From: Halobacillus amylolyticus
GTDB taxonomy: Bacteria; Bacillota; Bacilli; Bacillales; Halobacillaceae
Direction of reading: 5' to 3'
Assembly: GCF_022921115.1 (NCBI RefSeq)
Contig: NZ_CP095075.1
Coordinates: 3,794,001 to 3,858,000 of the forward strand
DNA: 64,000 bases
Position numbers and translations under genes: made by a program
Part shown: positions 1-9,191 of the stretch, piece by piece
How the letters are laid out: the number at the start of each line of letters is the position of its first letter
Position numbering within the stretch: position 1 is the first letter of the stretch
The notes under the pieces: generated by a model
The model's input: the letters and a program-made list of their open reading frames with translations, nothing else
Told to the model about the DNA's origin: nothing
The model's database searches: none

Positions 1-37
1 ACACTTTATTGATTTTCTATAAAACGGAAGTGATAAC

Positions 38-844
38 ATGGCTAAATCAGTCATTGTAAATGATGTTACAAAAATATATAAATTGTTCAGTAGCCCCAAG
101 GAGCGTTTGCTTGATCTTGTGATTCCAAGGAAATCTTATGGGGAGAATTTTTACGCGCTCCAAAATGTAAGTTTCGATGTAGACGAGGGTGACATTGTAG
201 GCTTTGTTGGGGTCAATGGTTCAGGTAAATCCACCTTGTCTAATATTATTGCTGGAGTTGTTCCGGAATCTTATGGATCGGTAGAAGTGAGGGGACAAGC
301 TGCTATAATTGCGGTTAATTCTGGTCTGGACAATAAGTTGACAGGCCGTGAAAATATAGAGTTGAAGCTCCTTATGCTGGGCTTCAATAAGAAGCAAATC
401 AATGAACTTGAGGATGAGATTATTGAGTTTGCCGAAGTTGAAAAATTTATTGATCAGCCAGTAAAGTCGTATTCAAGCGGTATGAAGTCACGCCTTGGCT
501 TTGCAATTTCTGTTAATGTGGATCCTGATATATTGCTTATTGATGAAGCTTTATCTGTTGGTGATAAAGCTTTCGCCGAAAAAAGTCTAGCAAAGATGTA
601 TGAGTTTAAAGAGAGCGGGAAAACGATGTTCTTTGTTAGTCACTCGATTGGACAGATGAAGAAGTTTTGTGAGAAGGTAGTTTGGCTTGAATATGGTGGA
701 GTAAAGGAATATGGCCCTGCCAAGGAAGTTCTTGCACATTATGAAGAGTTTTTAGAGAAGTATAAGAAGATGTCTAAGAAAGAGAAACAGCAATATAAAG
801 ACGAAGTGACACGTAAGCAAAGTGGAATAGAAGCGGCAACATAA
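38..844 (+). CDS. tagH: Teichoic acid export ABC transporter, ATP-binding subunit (TagH-like)
   Basis: ATPase that powers export of lipid-linked wall teichoic acid or a similar polysaccharide through a TagG-type permease. The 268-aa protein has a Walker A (GVNGSGKST, residues 58-66), a degenerate signature (YSSGMKSRL, about 145) and Walker B (DILLIDEA, about 170), the usual set of the TagH/Wzt/KpsT group. B. subtilis TagH carries a long C-terminal extension after the ATPase; this one ends in a short lysine-rich tail, so it is the short form. No permease lies downstream; it would be expected upstream, outside the window. A bidirectional terminator follows. The family is sure; the exact substrate is inferred from the neighbouring tagA and tagO. 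Confidence 0.85.
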   Translation: MAKSVIVNDVTKIYKLFSSPKERLLDLVIPRKSYGENFYALQNVSFDVDEGDIVGFVGVNGSGKSTLSNIIAGVVPESYGSVEVRGQAAIIAVNSGLDNKLTGRENIELKLLMLGFNKKQINELEDEIIEFAEVEKFIDQPVKSYSSGMKSRLGFAISVNVDPDILLIDEALSVGDKAFAEKSLAKMYEFKESGKTMFFVSHSIGQMKKFCEKVVWLEYGGVKEYGPAKEVLAHYEEFLEKYKKMSKKEKQQYKDEVTRKQSGIEAAT

Positions 845-849
845 TAAGA

Positions 850-884
850 AGCACCCGTTCTTTAATTAGAGCGGGTGCTTTGCT
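850..884. terminator. Bidirectional terminator between tagH-like gene and convergent glycosyltransferase
   Basis: Inverted repeat AGCACCCGTTC / GAGCGGGTGCT with an A/T-rich loop. The stop codon of the minus-strand glycosyltransferase lies inside the loop. Confidence 0.75.
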
Positions 885-2049
885 GTTCAACGGCATCTGA
901 ATAGGTTTTCTCAAATCTTTCGGCAGCAGCTAAATGTGAAAAAGAAGATCGTATTTTCATTTGAGCAGCCTGTGACAGCGTATCTGCCGCTTCCTTATGC
1001 TCAATAAGGTAGGAAATATGCTTGCTAAGCTCTTGTTCATCGCGATCACCAAATAGAAGACCATCTTCTTGATGAGTAATCAACTCTTTCAACCCTCCGA
1101 CAGCCCCAGCAATAACTGGTGTACCTGATCCCATGGCTTCAAGAGCAGAAATAGAAGTAGCCTCTTCCACACCATGTGAATGTACACTAGGGATAAGGAC
1201 GATGGAGGCTGTTTGATAAAGTTCCACCATATCTCCATGAGGGACGGATCCTAGCAAATAAACATGCTTTTCTAGATTGAGGTCGATGATTTTTTGTTTC
1301 ATGTTCGTCATTTGTTCACCAGTCCCTGCATAAACGAGGGCAGTTTCAGGGTGTTGTTTAACTACTTCCTTTAGTGCAAGAAGGGGGTAGATGACACCGT
1401 TCTTCTCGGTTAATCGTCTTGGTACGAATAACATTGTATGATCGATAGGGATATTGTATTTCTCACGTGCAGCTTGAAGTTGTGTTGATGAGTTGAGAAA
1501 TTGCTCTGTATCAATGAAATTACGCACGACATGGGCATCGGCCCCGGAGGTTTCTTTTACATAGTCACGGATCCTCTGGTCAACGGTAATATTGGCATTT
1601 GCGGATCGATAGGCTTGCTGTTCGTAGCTTCGAATGTTATTTGCAGTCTCACTATCGGATTGAACGGCTCCTCTGCTGATGGCTTCATAAGCATAGTAGC
1701 CATGGATAGTTGCGACAACGGGGATCCCTGATTGCAAGGAAGCTAGTGTTGAGAATACATCCTGTGAATTGATGACGTCATAGGAGGCAGCCTGGTGTTT
1801 TATCGCCTGCTCTAATAGTTTCCTTCGTTGCAGGTCATTCATCAATTGACCTTTTCCAGGGCTGAATCGGTTCATTACATAACCTGGTCCTTGGGCAAAG
1901 AGCTTCTTTTTCAAATTTGGCAGTTGTGTGAAGGAGAGGACATCTACATGGTGTCCCCGGGCTTCAAGGCCTTTTTTAAGTGTGGTTACATGAGAGGAAA
2001 GGCCGCCTTCATGAGGGTAATCAAAAATCGTTGTCACTAGAATGTTCAT
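862..2049 (-). CDS. Glycosyltransferase family 4 (GT-B fold)
   Basis: Probable transferase of an activated sugar to a surface polysaccharide intermediate at the inner membrane face. The 395-aa protein begins MNILVTTIFDYPHEGGL, a typical GT4 N-terminus with the GG loop. The C-terminal donor-binding half has FVPRRLTEKNG, then VLIPSVHSHGVEEATSISALEAMGSG, where the EX7E-type glutamates sit. The reading frame extends further upstream, but that part overlaps the flippase gene; the start chosen has AAAGGATG before it and makes a 4-bp ATGA overlap with the upstream flippase gene, indicating translational coupling. Part of a three-gene minus-strand operon with the flippase and polymerase. The sugar is unknown. 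Confidence 0.8.
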   Translation of the reverse strand: MNILVTTIFDYPHEGGLSSHVTTLKKGLEARGHHVDVLSFTQLPNLKKKLFAQGPGYVMNRFSPGKGQLMNDLQRRKLLEQAIKHQAASYDVINSQDVFSTLASLQSGIPVVATIHGYYAYEAISRGAVQSDSETANNIRSYEQQAYRSANANITVDQRIRDYVKETSGADAHVVRNFIDTEQFLNSSTQLQAAREKYNIPIDHTMLFVPRRLTEKNGVIYPLLALKEVVKQHPETALVYAGTGEQMTNMKQKIIDLNLEKHVYLLGSVPHGDMVELYQTASIVLIPSVHSHGVEEATSISALEAMGSGTPVIAGAVGGLKELITHQEDGLLFGDRDEQELSKHISYLIEHKEAADTLSQAAQMKIRSSFSHLAAAERFEKTYSDAVEQQSTRSN

Positions 2050-3566
2050 GATGATGCATCCTTTCTTAGTAAACGGTTTAGTTCCTGTTTCAAGATGGTT
2101 AATTTCCCTAGCCAGACAAGAGCTATGAACAGGATGAAAGTAATTAAAGTTGTACTGATCAAACGAATCCATTGTTGGTCGAGAGCGATCCATTCGGTTA
2201 GGAACCAGGTGCTGATTAATACAATAATGAAGACCACAAGTAGTTTGAGCCAATCCTTAACGAAAAATTGTGTATCCTTCACCTTTTCGATTTGCTTAAG
2301 ACAATGATACAAGTAAATGGATTGAACCAGCATGGATGCACTTGTACCTAGGGCGACGCCTCCAATCCCAATAAATGGGGCAAGGGATGCACTAAGAATA
2401 ATGTTTAAACCGACACCATATACACAAGATCGCAGGGCCACTTTATTTGCCTTATAGGCATAGACACTGTTCATTAAGTAATCCCTGAGCGCAAAAAACG
2501 GCAGGGCAATTGCGAAGAATAAGAAAGCCATAGCTGTCAGGTTTACAGCTTGATTATCAAAGGCACCTCGTTCAAAGGCGAGCGAGACGAGTAATTTGGC
2601 CTCAAGGATCATCACAATGGTCAAAGGCAGTGCTGTAACAATAATGATGTTCATTCCTCGATGAACAAGATGTAGGAAAGATTGAATTCCTTTCCCTGCT
2701 TCCTTAGCAAGTTGTGGATACATAATGACTGAAATTGGCATGAGCATAATGCTAAGCGGCAGCCACAGGAGTCGATTGCCATAATTCAATGCCGACACGC
2801 TTCCATCTACTAAAAAGGAAGATACCACTCGATCGACAACGCCATTTAGTTGAACAACTATGGAAGCGAGAATGATCGGCCAGAACGGGCGCAGCACTTT
2901 CTTAATAGCTGGCCACTCTTTCCAGATCATCAATTTTTCTGAAGACCAATGACTAGTATGGATCCAGGGCCATTGAATGATGATTTGCAGTATACTTCCG
3001 ATAAGCACACCTACTGCAAGTCCATAGATGCCTAACCAGTTATAAAAGATATACATACTTATAATGATGCCTAGATTGTTGACAATAGGTGCCCAGGCAG
3101 GAGGGCCGAATGTATCGTTTGCATGCAGTAGTCCCTGTGCCAGCGACTGTGCTGTCATAAAAATTAGAGATGGCATCATAATCAATGTAAGCATCGTTGC
3201 AAGTGATAATTGTGTTGTCTCGAATCCTGGTGCGAAAAGATAGACGAGCGGCTTCGCAAGCAACATAGCTATAATTGTGATAACAAGAGATAAGGCGATG
3301 AAAAAGGTGCCCAGTCTTCTCATTAATTGTGCCGCTTCGTGTGCTGATTTTTGTTTTTCTTCAATATATAGGGGGATGATTCCAGCTTGAATCCCTGTCC
3401 CTAGTGCTGTAAATAAAATTGTTGGAATTAGGAAAGCGACAAAGAAAATATCAGCCGTTTGACTCGCCCCAAAAAGAGAGGCAATCAGTGCTTCTCTGAA
3501 AAAGCCAAGCAGCTTGCCGAAGCCTGAAAGGATCGTTACCATTCCAAAAAGTTTTAGCCATTTCAT
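2046..3566 (-). CDS. MurJ/MviN-like lipid-linked oligosaccharide flippase
   Basis: Integral membrane protein of 506 aa with a hydrophobic profile consistent with about 14 membrane helices. It is a MOP-superfamily flippase; the N-terminus (ILSGFGKLLGFFREALIASLFG) carries the R-E pattern of the MurJ family. It probably flips a lipid-linked polysaccharide unit made by the flanking transferases rather than acting as the main lipid II flippase. It lies one base after the Wzy-like gene (stop at 3568, start at 3566) and overlaps the glycosyltransferase, so the three are one operon. The substrate is inferred from context only. Confidence 0.82.
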   Translation of the reverse strand: MKWLKLFGMVTILSGFGKLLGFFREALIASLFGASQTADIFFVAFLIPTILFTALGTGIQAGIIPLYIEEKQKSAHEAAQLMRRLGTFFIALSLVITIIAMLLAKPLVYLFAPGFETTQLSLATMLTLIMMPSLIFMTAQSLAQGLLHANDTFGPPAWAPIVNNLGIIISMYIFYNWLGIYGLAVGVLIGSILQIIIQWPWIHTSHWSSEKLMIWKEWPAIKKVLRPFWPIILASIVVQLNGVVDRVVSSFLVDGSVSALNYGNRLLWLPLSIMLMPISVIMYPQLAKEAGKGIQSFLHLVHRGMNIIIVTALPLTIVMILEAKLLVSLAFERGAFDNQAVNLTAMAFLFFAIALPFFALRDYLMNSVYAYKANKVALRSCVYGVGLNIILSASLAPFIGIGGVALGTSASMLVQSIYLYHCLKQIEKVKDTQFFVKDWLKLLVVFIIVLISTWFLTEWIALDQQWIRLISTTLITFILFIALVWLGKLTILKQELNRLLRKDASS

Positions 3567-3567
3567 A

Positions 3568-5019
3568 TTAGGTCTCCAAGCGTTGTTTGTTTAGTACATA
3601 GCCTATTATGACATAGAAATAAAGGGTGAAGGTCTTGTCCTCAAGGATATTATAAAACAAACCAGCGGCTAGCAGAACGGTTAGACTGGCGAGACTAATA
3701 CTTCTCCACAGTCTGTTATCAAGCTTCCAGCATTTAATAGCTAATAGAATGACAAAGGTTAAACTAAGCAAGATTCCTATGACCCCTGTCTCTGTTAACA
3801 ATAAAATGTACTGGTTGTCTGCATACAAGTTATTAGGAATCCCATATTCATCGTAAATGGGTGATGGGTAGCTTTGTGTAGCTGCGTCTCCAAATGTAGC
3901 GAACCCGCTTCCTATCACGGGATGATCGAGAAAGACTTCTACACCTTTAAAAACAACGTATAGCCTTCCCCATTCGGCACTAGCTTGAATCGTGTCATTT
4001 GAGAACATCTCCTTGAACCGCTCAATGAATACGTTATTTTGCTTTTGGTTTTCAGTGTCTTCTGTTGAGTCGTTATTCTCCGGTTCTTGAGTAGTAGTTG
4101 TTGCTTCATCAAAATATCCAGACGTTTCAATAGCATCTGTAGCAGCTACAACTGGATAGTAGATAAAAGCGAAGGCGATTAACCCATATACGAGCAACGG
4201 GATTGCCTTTTTCCAAGTTCGATAGATGATCAAAAAGATAAGGACACCTGCACCAAAGGCCAAGATGGTTCCGCGGGAATAGGTTAGCAGCATCGTTCCT
4301 AATAAGAGGACACGTATGACACCGAGCCAACCCACGTGCAGTTTTGGATCTTTTAGTAAGAAGGTGGCAAAGAATACTATGAAGAGATAGGTAGCCAGCA
4401 CATTAGGGTTGCCGACCAATCCGTAAATTCTCATCGCATTCGCACTAGCAAGGTCTAAGTTTTCCCACGTTTCCGGAAGCAGCCAATTTCTGAGCGATAG
4501 TTTTTCAATTAATCCGTGGATGCTTATAATAACGGCTGTCCCCATTGAAACATAGATAAGCTGATTGATATCTTTTCTTTTCCATGGAAACTCTGCTGAT
4601 ATATATATGAGCAAAAAGGTAATCAACAAAGCTCTTATTTCAAAAATCCCTGCGATAGGTGAAATTCCATTTAATAATCCGGCAAACAGCCCGACGGCAA
4701 GGACGAGCAGAAACGGTAAAGTGAAACGATATTTACGCCAGAGTGCTTTAAGGGCTGGACGTTGTCTTATCAAAATGAATAGAAGGGTAAATAGGATTAA
4801 TAAATCCCCTAAATAGGTGAGTCCGTTGTTGATTTCAACGAGGAAGGGTCGAAACGGGAAAAAGATAAAAATGAACATAAATCCATTCTTCACGTAAACG
4901 ATACTTGATAATAGGATGACAACTGTTACGATATACCCGACTAATGGAGTGGGAACAATGATGGCACAGGCAATAAGAGTACTATGTAGGGCTAGTAGCC
5001 AATATCGAAAATAAAACAT
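3568..5019 (-). CDS. O-antigen ligase/polymerase-like membrane protein (Wzy/WaaL family)
   Basis: Multi-spanning membrane protein of 483 aa in the O-antigen polymerase/ligase superfamily, expected to join polysaccharide repeat units on the outer membrane face. Seen: many hydrophobic segments, the GNPNVLATYL and LTYSRGTILAFGAG helices, and a large extracellular loop (about residues 285-390) with a Thr/Glu/Asn-rich patch and the conserved HPVIGSGFATFG motif. First gene of the minus-strand polysaccharide operon and divergent from tagA. Polymerase and ligase activities cannot be told apart from sequence. Confidence 0.78.
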   Translation of the reverse strand: MFYFRYWLLALHSTLIACAIIVPTPLVGYIVTVVILLSSIVYVKNGFMFIFIFFPFRPFLVEINNGLTYLGDLLILFTLLFILIRQRPALKALWRKYRFTLPFLLVLAVGLFAGLLNGISPIAGIFEIRALLITFLLIYISAEFPWKRKDINQLIYVSMGTAVIISIHGLIEKLSLRNWLLPETWENLDLASANAMRIYGLVGNPNVLATYLFIVFFATFLLKDPKLHVGWLGVIRVLLLGTMLLTYSRGTILAFGAGVLIFLIIYRTWKKAIPLLVYGLIAFAFIYYPVVAATDAIETSGYFDEATTTTQEPENNDSTEDTENQKQNNVFIERFKEMFSNDTIQASAEWGRLYVVFKGVEVFLDHPVIGSGFATFGDAATQSYPSPIYDEYGIPNNLYADNQYILLLTETGVIGILLSLTFVILLAIKCWKLDNRLWRSISLASLTVLLAAGLFYNILEDKTFTLYFYVIIGYVLNKQRLET

Positions 5020-5162
5020 ATGATCACCTCAAGATTCTCTATTGTTTTTATGTATCTTCCCTATATAATAAACCTGTTACCGCGAACAAGACTATAAATC
5101 GCATGTATAGTTTTTGTAAACATCATTTTAACTTTTGTAAAAAGAGAGAAAGGTGTCTTGTC

Positions 5163-5894
5163 ATGGAAAAAATTCAGGCGTATGTTGAAATTAAAGGAAT
5201 TCCTTTCATAAAAGCAACAAACCAACAATTGTTGAACGATTACTTGTATCCCGCTATTGATGCAAAAGAAAAGAAGTTTATTGTGACAGCGAACCCGGAA
5301 ATTGTTATGGCTGCAGAAGAAGAGTACTTCTATAAAAAAATACTTAAGCAGGCAGATTATGTGATTGCAGATGGCATTGGTGTAGTGATTGGTTCAAGAT
5401 TAATGAGAGAACCGCTTCCTGAAAGGATCGCTGGTTATGACCTGATGCAGCAATTACTTGAGAAGGCTAATCAAGATCAGTTGCGTTGCTATTTTCTTGG
5501 ATCAAAGCAAGAGATTTTAGACAAAGCAGTTGCCAAAGTTAAAGTGAATTTTCCTGATTTAGTTATAGCCGGGAGCCATCATGGTTATTTTGATATCAAT
5601 GACCCTTCGATTGCTGAAGCGATTGAAAAGGCTCAACCTGACTTTATCTTTGTAGGATTAGGGTTTCCAAATCAGGAGAAGTGGATACACCGTTATTCCA
5701 ATCAATTTAGTCATGGCATGTTTATGGGAGTTGGCGGCAGCTTCGACGGTTTGGCAGGTCATGTCAAGCGGGCACCAAAGATTTGGCAGAAGTTGAATGT
5801 AGAATGGCTTTACAGGTTAATCAAACAACCGTCACGCTGGAAAAGGATGTTACAGTTGCCACGATTCATTTGGCATATCTTATGGAGAAAGTGA
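5163..5894 (+). CDS. tagA: WecG/TagA/CpsF glycosyltransferase (ManNAc transferase)
   Basis: Adds N-acetylmannosamine to undecaprenyl-PP-GlcNAc, completing the linkage disaccharide of wall teichoic acid. The 243-aa protein shows family motifs: TANPEIV (about 40), VIADGIGVV, LPERIAGYDL, and GVGGSFDGLAGHVKRAPKIW near the C-terminus, followed by the short basic tail that contacts the membrane. The start at 5163 is preceded by AAAGGTG; an in-frame start farther upstream lacks a ribosome site. It pairs functionally with tagO about 1.9 kb downstream, which makes the acceptor lipid. The name rests on family similarity and context. Confidence 0.87.
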   Translation: MEKIQAYVEIKGIPFIKATNQQLLNDYLYPAIDAKEKKFIVTANPEIVMAAEEEYFYKKILKQADYVIADGIGVVIGSRLMREPLPERIAGYDLMQQLLEKANQDQLRCYFLGSKQEILDKAVAKVKVNFPDLVIAGSHHGYFDINDPSIAEAIEKAQPDFIFVGLGFPNQEKWIHRYSNQFSHGMFMGVGGSFDGLAGHVKRAPKIWQKLNVEWLYRLIKQPSRWKRMLQLPRFIWHILWRK

Positions 5895-5934
5895 CATTCT
5901 AAAAGCAAGTGCGGTAGAAGAGAGGGATAAGGCT

Positions 5935-7062
5935 ATGAAAGTGTTACATTTAAATGCAGGGAACGAAACGGGCGGCGGCATGAAGCACATCCTTTCTTTA
6001 TTAGATGAACTAGACCATGATCAAGTGGTTTTAGGTGTCTTTGAGGAAGGGGAAATGGTTCAACGAGCCCAAGAGTCACATATTGAAACAGTGCATTTTA
6101 AACAAGCTTTCCCTTTTGACTTATCCGTTATTTTTCAAATCAATCGTTATATACAGCAAGAAGGGATCGACATTATTCATACCCATGGCCCAAGGGCTAA
6201 TGTATTACTGAGGCTGCTAAAGCCGAAGCTCCAGATTCCGTGGGTTCTTACCCTTCATAGTGATCCCAGCGATGACTTCATGGGTCATGGTGTAAAAGGG
6301 GAGCTGTTTACACGAGTTCACAAACGGGCAATCCGTTCAGCTGATCACTGTTTGGCAATATCTGAGCGTTTCCGCAAACGTTTACTGCAAATGAATGTGT
6401 CTAATCATAAAATTACTACCATTTATAATGGGATAGACTTTTCAAAATCGCCAGAAATGAACTGGGAACGAAAGAACTTTGGTTTTACAGAAGAAGACTT
6501 CTTAATAGCTATGGTTGCGCGATTTGAAGCGGTAAAACAGCATGAACTTGCCATTGAGTCGTTTGCAGCTTTTAAGCAATCGAATGAAAACGCCCACTTG
6601 CTGCTGATAGGTGATGGTACACTTGAAAATCAACTGCGTAAACTTTGCGAGAAATTAGAAGTTGATAAGAGTGTCCATTTCTTAGGTTTTAGAAATGATG
6701 TTGCCTCCCTTCTGCCAATGGTGGATCTTACCCTCCTTACATCTAAAAGTGAAAGCTTTCCATTAGTATTATTAGAATCAGCTCGGGCGAACGTTCCTGC
6801 TGTGACAACAGATGTCGGTGGTGTCGATAAGATGATTCCTTCCAGGGGATATGGATGGATTGTTGACCAGCCCCACAGCAAATCAATAGCGAATGCCCTG
6901 AATCAAGCTGCTTTGTTAAGCGGAAGTGAGCTTCCAGCGATGGGCGAAAAATTCCATGATTTTGTATCAACTCGATACTCTACACAACATTTTGCAGCTC
7001 AAGTAAGTAATGTATATGATTTTTTATATAAATCACCGCCAAAAATGGAGTATAATGTTTGA
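5935..7062 (+). CDS. Glycosyltransferase family 4
   Basis: A 375-aa GT-B transferase. The N-terminus (MKVLHLNAGNETGGGMKHI) has the glycine-rich loop, the middle has IIHTHGPRANVLLRLL, and the donor site has SKSESFPLVLLESARANVPAV with the EX7E-like glutamates. Lies between tagA and tagO in the same direction with short gaps, so probably co-transcribed. Acceptor and sugar are not deducible. Confidence 0.8.
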   Translation: MKVLHLNAGNETGGGMKHILSLLDELDHDQVVLGVFEEGEMVQRAQESHIETVHFKQAFPFDLSVIFQINRYIQQEGIDIIHTHGPRANVLLRLLKPKLQIPWVLTLHSDPSDDFMGHGVKGELFTRVHKRAIRSADHCLAISERFRKRLLQMNVSNHKITTIYNGIDFSKSPEMNWERKNFGFTEEDFLIAMVARFEAVKQHELAIESFAAFKQSNENAHLLLIGDGTLENQLRKLCEKLEVDKSVHFLGFRNDVASLLPMVDLTLLTSKSESFPLVLLESARANVPAVTTDVGGVDKMIPSRGYGWIVDQPHSKSIANALNQAALLSGSELPAMGEKFHDFVSTRYSTQHFAAQVSNVYDFLYKSPPKMEYNV

Positions 7063-7110
7063 AGGTTATATAATAGCGTTTAGACGTATTTACGTGGAAG
7101 GAGGTGCCTT

Positions 7111-8157
7111 ATGGAGTTCCGTGCTTTTTTATTTTGTTTTATAGCTGTAGTTCTACTGACCCCTTTTGTAAAAAAGCTGGCGATTTACCTGGGCGCAACA
7201 GATTATCCAGATGCCCGCAAAGTCCATAAACGGCTAATGCCTAGACTTGGGGGACTGGGGATTTTCCTAAGTGTGCTGCTTGGAGTAAGCTTATTTATGC
7301 CAGGAAGTGTGTATACGTGGCCGATTATGGTCGGCGCTACCATTATTGTGGCAACAGGAATCGTTGATGATATCTTTAGTCTGTCCCCTTTGTATAAACT
7401 GAGCGGACAAACATTAGCGGCAGTCATTGTAATCGTTAATGGAGTAGAAGTGGAATTCATAAATCTACCCTACGGCGGGCAAATGGATTTTGGAATGTTT
7501 AGCTTTCCTATCACGCTTCTATGGATTGTAGGGATCACCAATGCGATAAATCTCGTGGACGGCTTGGACGGACTCGCGGCAGGCATCTCAGCCATTGCGT
7601 TGTTAACCATTTCCGGCATGGCCATTACGATGGGAAATACTTTTGTCATGTTTGCTGGACTGATGATGTTTGGTGCTACACTTGGATTTCTCATCTTCAA
7701 TTTTTATCCCGCTAAAATATTTATGGGGGATACAGGAGCGATGTTTTTAGGGTTTATGATCGGGGTCTTGTCGTTACTTGGCTTCAAAAATGTGACTTTA
7801 TTTTCATTAGTTATCCCAATTTTAATCTTAGGTGTACCGATTTCTGATACAATTTTTGCGATCGTTCGCAGGGCTATGACAGGACAACCCATCATGAAAC
7901 CAGATTCAGCCCATTTACATCACAGCCTGCTGAAACTTGGGTATAGTCATCCTGAAACGGTCATTATGATTTATACCATGAGTGCATTATTCAGTTTGTC
8001 AGCTGTCTTTTTCTCTCAAGCCACTTTAGTAAGTTCACTGCTTATGATGATGATTATTCTTATCACCATAGAGCTAATGGTGGAAATAACGGGTGTAGCC
8101 GGGGAGCGATATCGTCCAATTTTAAAGCGAATAGAAGCGGCTCGAAGTAAAGAGTAA
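7111..8157 (+). CDS. tagO: Undecaprenyl-phosphate N-acetylglucosaminyl 1-phosphate transferase
   Basis: First committed step of wall teichoic acid synthesis: transfers GlcNAc-1-P from UDP-GlcNAc to undecaprenyl phosphate. The 348-aa polytopic protein belongs to the MraY/WecA family. Seen: MPRLGGLGIF, the aspartate pair in GIVDDIF, NAINLVDGLDGLAAG, NFYPAKIFMGDTGA and the HLHHSLLKLG loop (H-x-H-H). The start has a strong GGAAGGAGGTG site. Similarity to B. subtilis TagO is extensive along the whole length. Confidence 0.92.
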   Translation: MEFRAFLFCFIAVVLLTPFVKKLAIYLGATDYPDARKVHKRLMPRLGGLGIFLSVLLGVSLFMPGSVYTWPIMVGATIIVATGIVDDIFSLSPLYKLSGQTLAAVIVIVNGVEVEFINLPYGGQMDFGMFSFPITLLWIVGITNAINLVDGLDGLAAGISAIALLTISGMAITMGNTFVMFAGLMMFGATLGFLIFNFYPAKIFMGDTGAMFLGFMIGVLSLLGFKNVTLFSLVIPILILGVPISDTIFAIVRRAMTGQPIMKPDSAHLHHSLLKLGYSHPETVIMIYTMSALFSLSAVFFSQATLVSSLLMMMIILITIELMVEITGVAGERYRPILKRIEAARSKE

Positions 8158-8293
8158 AAAGATCTCAAGCATACAGGGGACGCTGATAAGTAACTGACAT
8201 AGAGACAGAAGCTCACTCCCTATACCTATTAGGTGAACAGCTTCTTTTTCACTACAGACTTTTTCAGTGTCCTCCGCTTACAGAGATCTTTTT
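8156..8293. repeat. Long imperfect inverted repeat, MITE-like
   Basis: The ends AAAAAGATCTC and GAGATCTTTTT are perfect inverted copies, and much of the interior pairs imperfectly, for example the CAGGGGACGCTGATAAG region with CTTTTTCAGTGTCCTCCG, and the segments around CTATACCTATTAGG. The whole could fold into one long hairpin starting within the tagO stop region. It could be a tagO terminator structure or a small non-autonomous element; no flanking duplication was identified. Confidence 0.5.
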
Positions 8294-8380
8294 AGGATAT
8301 AAGGCACAAGGAGCTCTATGTGATAATTTCATTAGCATTTAGTAAAATTTTGCTATCAATCCTTCAAATCCTGACATACT

Positions 8381-8390
8381 GTGATATAAT
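8381..8390 (+). promoter_or_regulatory. Extended -10 promoter for the capA/capB pair
   Basis: TGATATAAT (TGnTATAAT at 8382-8390) lies 43 nt upstream of the capA start. No convincing -35 hexamer is seen, which fits an extended -10 sigma-A promoter. Confidence 0.5.
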
Positions 8391-8432
8391 GTGTATATAT
8401 TTTTGAATAATTTACATAGTGGAGGTACATCT

Positions 8433-9191
8433 ATGGAGGAAACGATTTCTCTTAAAGAAATTTTTGAAGTACTAAAGAAAAAAATGTGGATGATTATTGC
8501 AATCACTGGGGGAGCTGCCATTATTAGCGCAATCGTAACTTTATTCGTTTTAACCCCCACATATCAGGCATCTTCTCAATTTATTGTAAATCAATCAGCA
8601 AGCCAGCAGGAAGAATCACCTTATGATATTAACGATATACGTACAAATGTTGAATTAATTAGTACATACAACGTTATTATTAAAAGTCCAGCTATTCTTG
8701 ATCAGGTGATTGAATCAATGAACCTTGATATTTCATCAGATGCGCTGAGCAATAAAATACAAGTCGCAAGTGCTGAACAGTCACAGGTTGTTACGGTAAC
8801 CGTGACTGATGAAAGTCGGTCCATGGCTGTTGAGCTAGCGAATAGTACGGTTGAGACGTTCCAACAAACCATTCCGGATTTAATGAGTGTAGATAATGTC
8901 AACATTCTCTCCCCGGCAGAAGAAGTGGAAAATCCACAACAGGTAAGTCCTAAACCCTTATTGAACATAGCAATTGCCTTAGTTGTAGGTTTGATGGTAG
9001 GTGTTGGTTTAGCCTTCTTACTTGAATATCTTGATAATACGGTTAAGACGGAACAAGATATTGAGAAGACATTAGGCCTTCCTTTAATGGGAGTCATTTC
9101 TACTGTTTCAGAGGAAGATTTAGGTCCAGAAACGATGAATAGACAGCAAAGTCGTGCGTCAAAGGTAAGAGGTGAGTCCGTTGGTACGTAA
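8433..9191 (+). CDS. Polysaccharide co-polymerase / tyrosine kinase modulator (CapA/YwqC/EpsA type)
   Basis: Wzz-family membrane protein that activates the adjacent tyrosine kinase and tunes polysaccharide chain length. The 252-aa protein has two membrane helices (about 20-42 and 172-195) flanking an extracellular domain. The second is preceded by the proline motif NPQQVSPKP typical of Wzz proteins, and the cytosolic C-terminal tail contacts the kinase. The start has GGAGG 6 nt upstream. It overlaps the kinase gene by 11 bp. Confidence 0.87.
   Translation: MEETISLKEIFEVLKKKMWMIIAITGGAAIISAIVTLFVLTPTYQASSQFIVNQSASQQEESPYDINDIRTNVELISTYNVIIKSPAILDQVIESMNLDISSDALSNKIQVASAEQSQVVTVTVTDESRSMAVELANSTVETFQQTIPDLMSVDNVNILSPAEEVENPQQVSPKPLLNIAIALVVGLMVGVGLAFLLEYLDNTVKTEQDIEKTLGLPLMGVISTVSEEDLGPETMNRQQSRASKVRGESVGT

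Noticed and set aside
862..2253. Longer N-terminus of the first glycosyltransferase
   Set aside because: The extra 68 codons lie within the flippase gene and lack family similarity; the ATG at 2049 starts the conserved domain.
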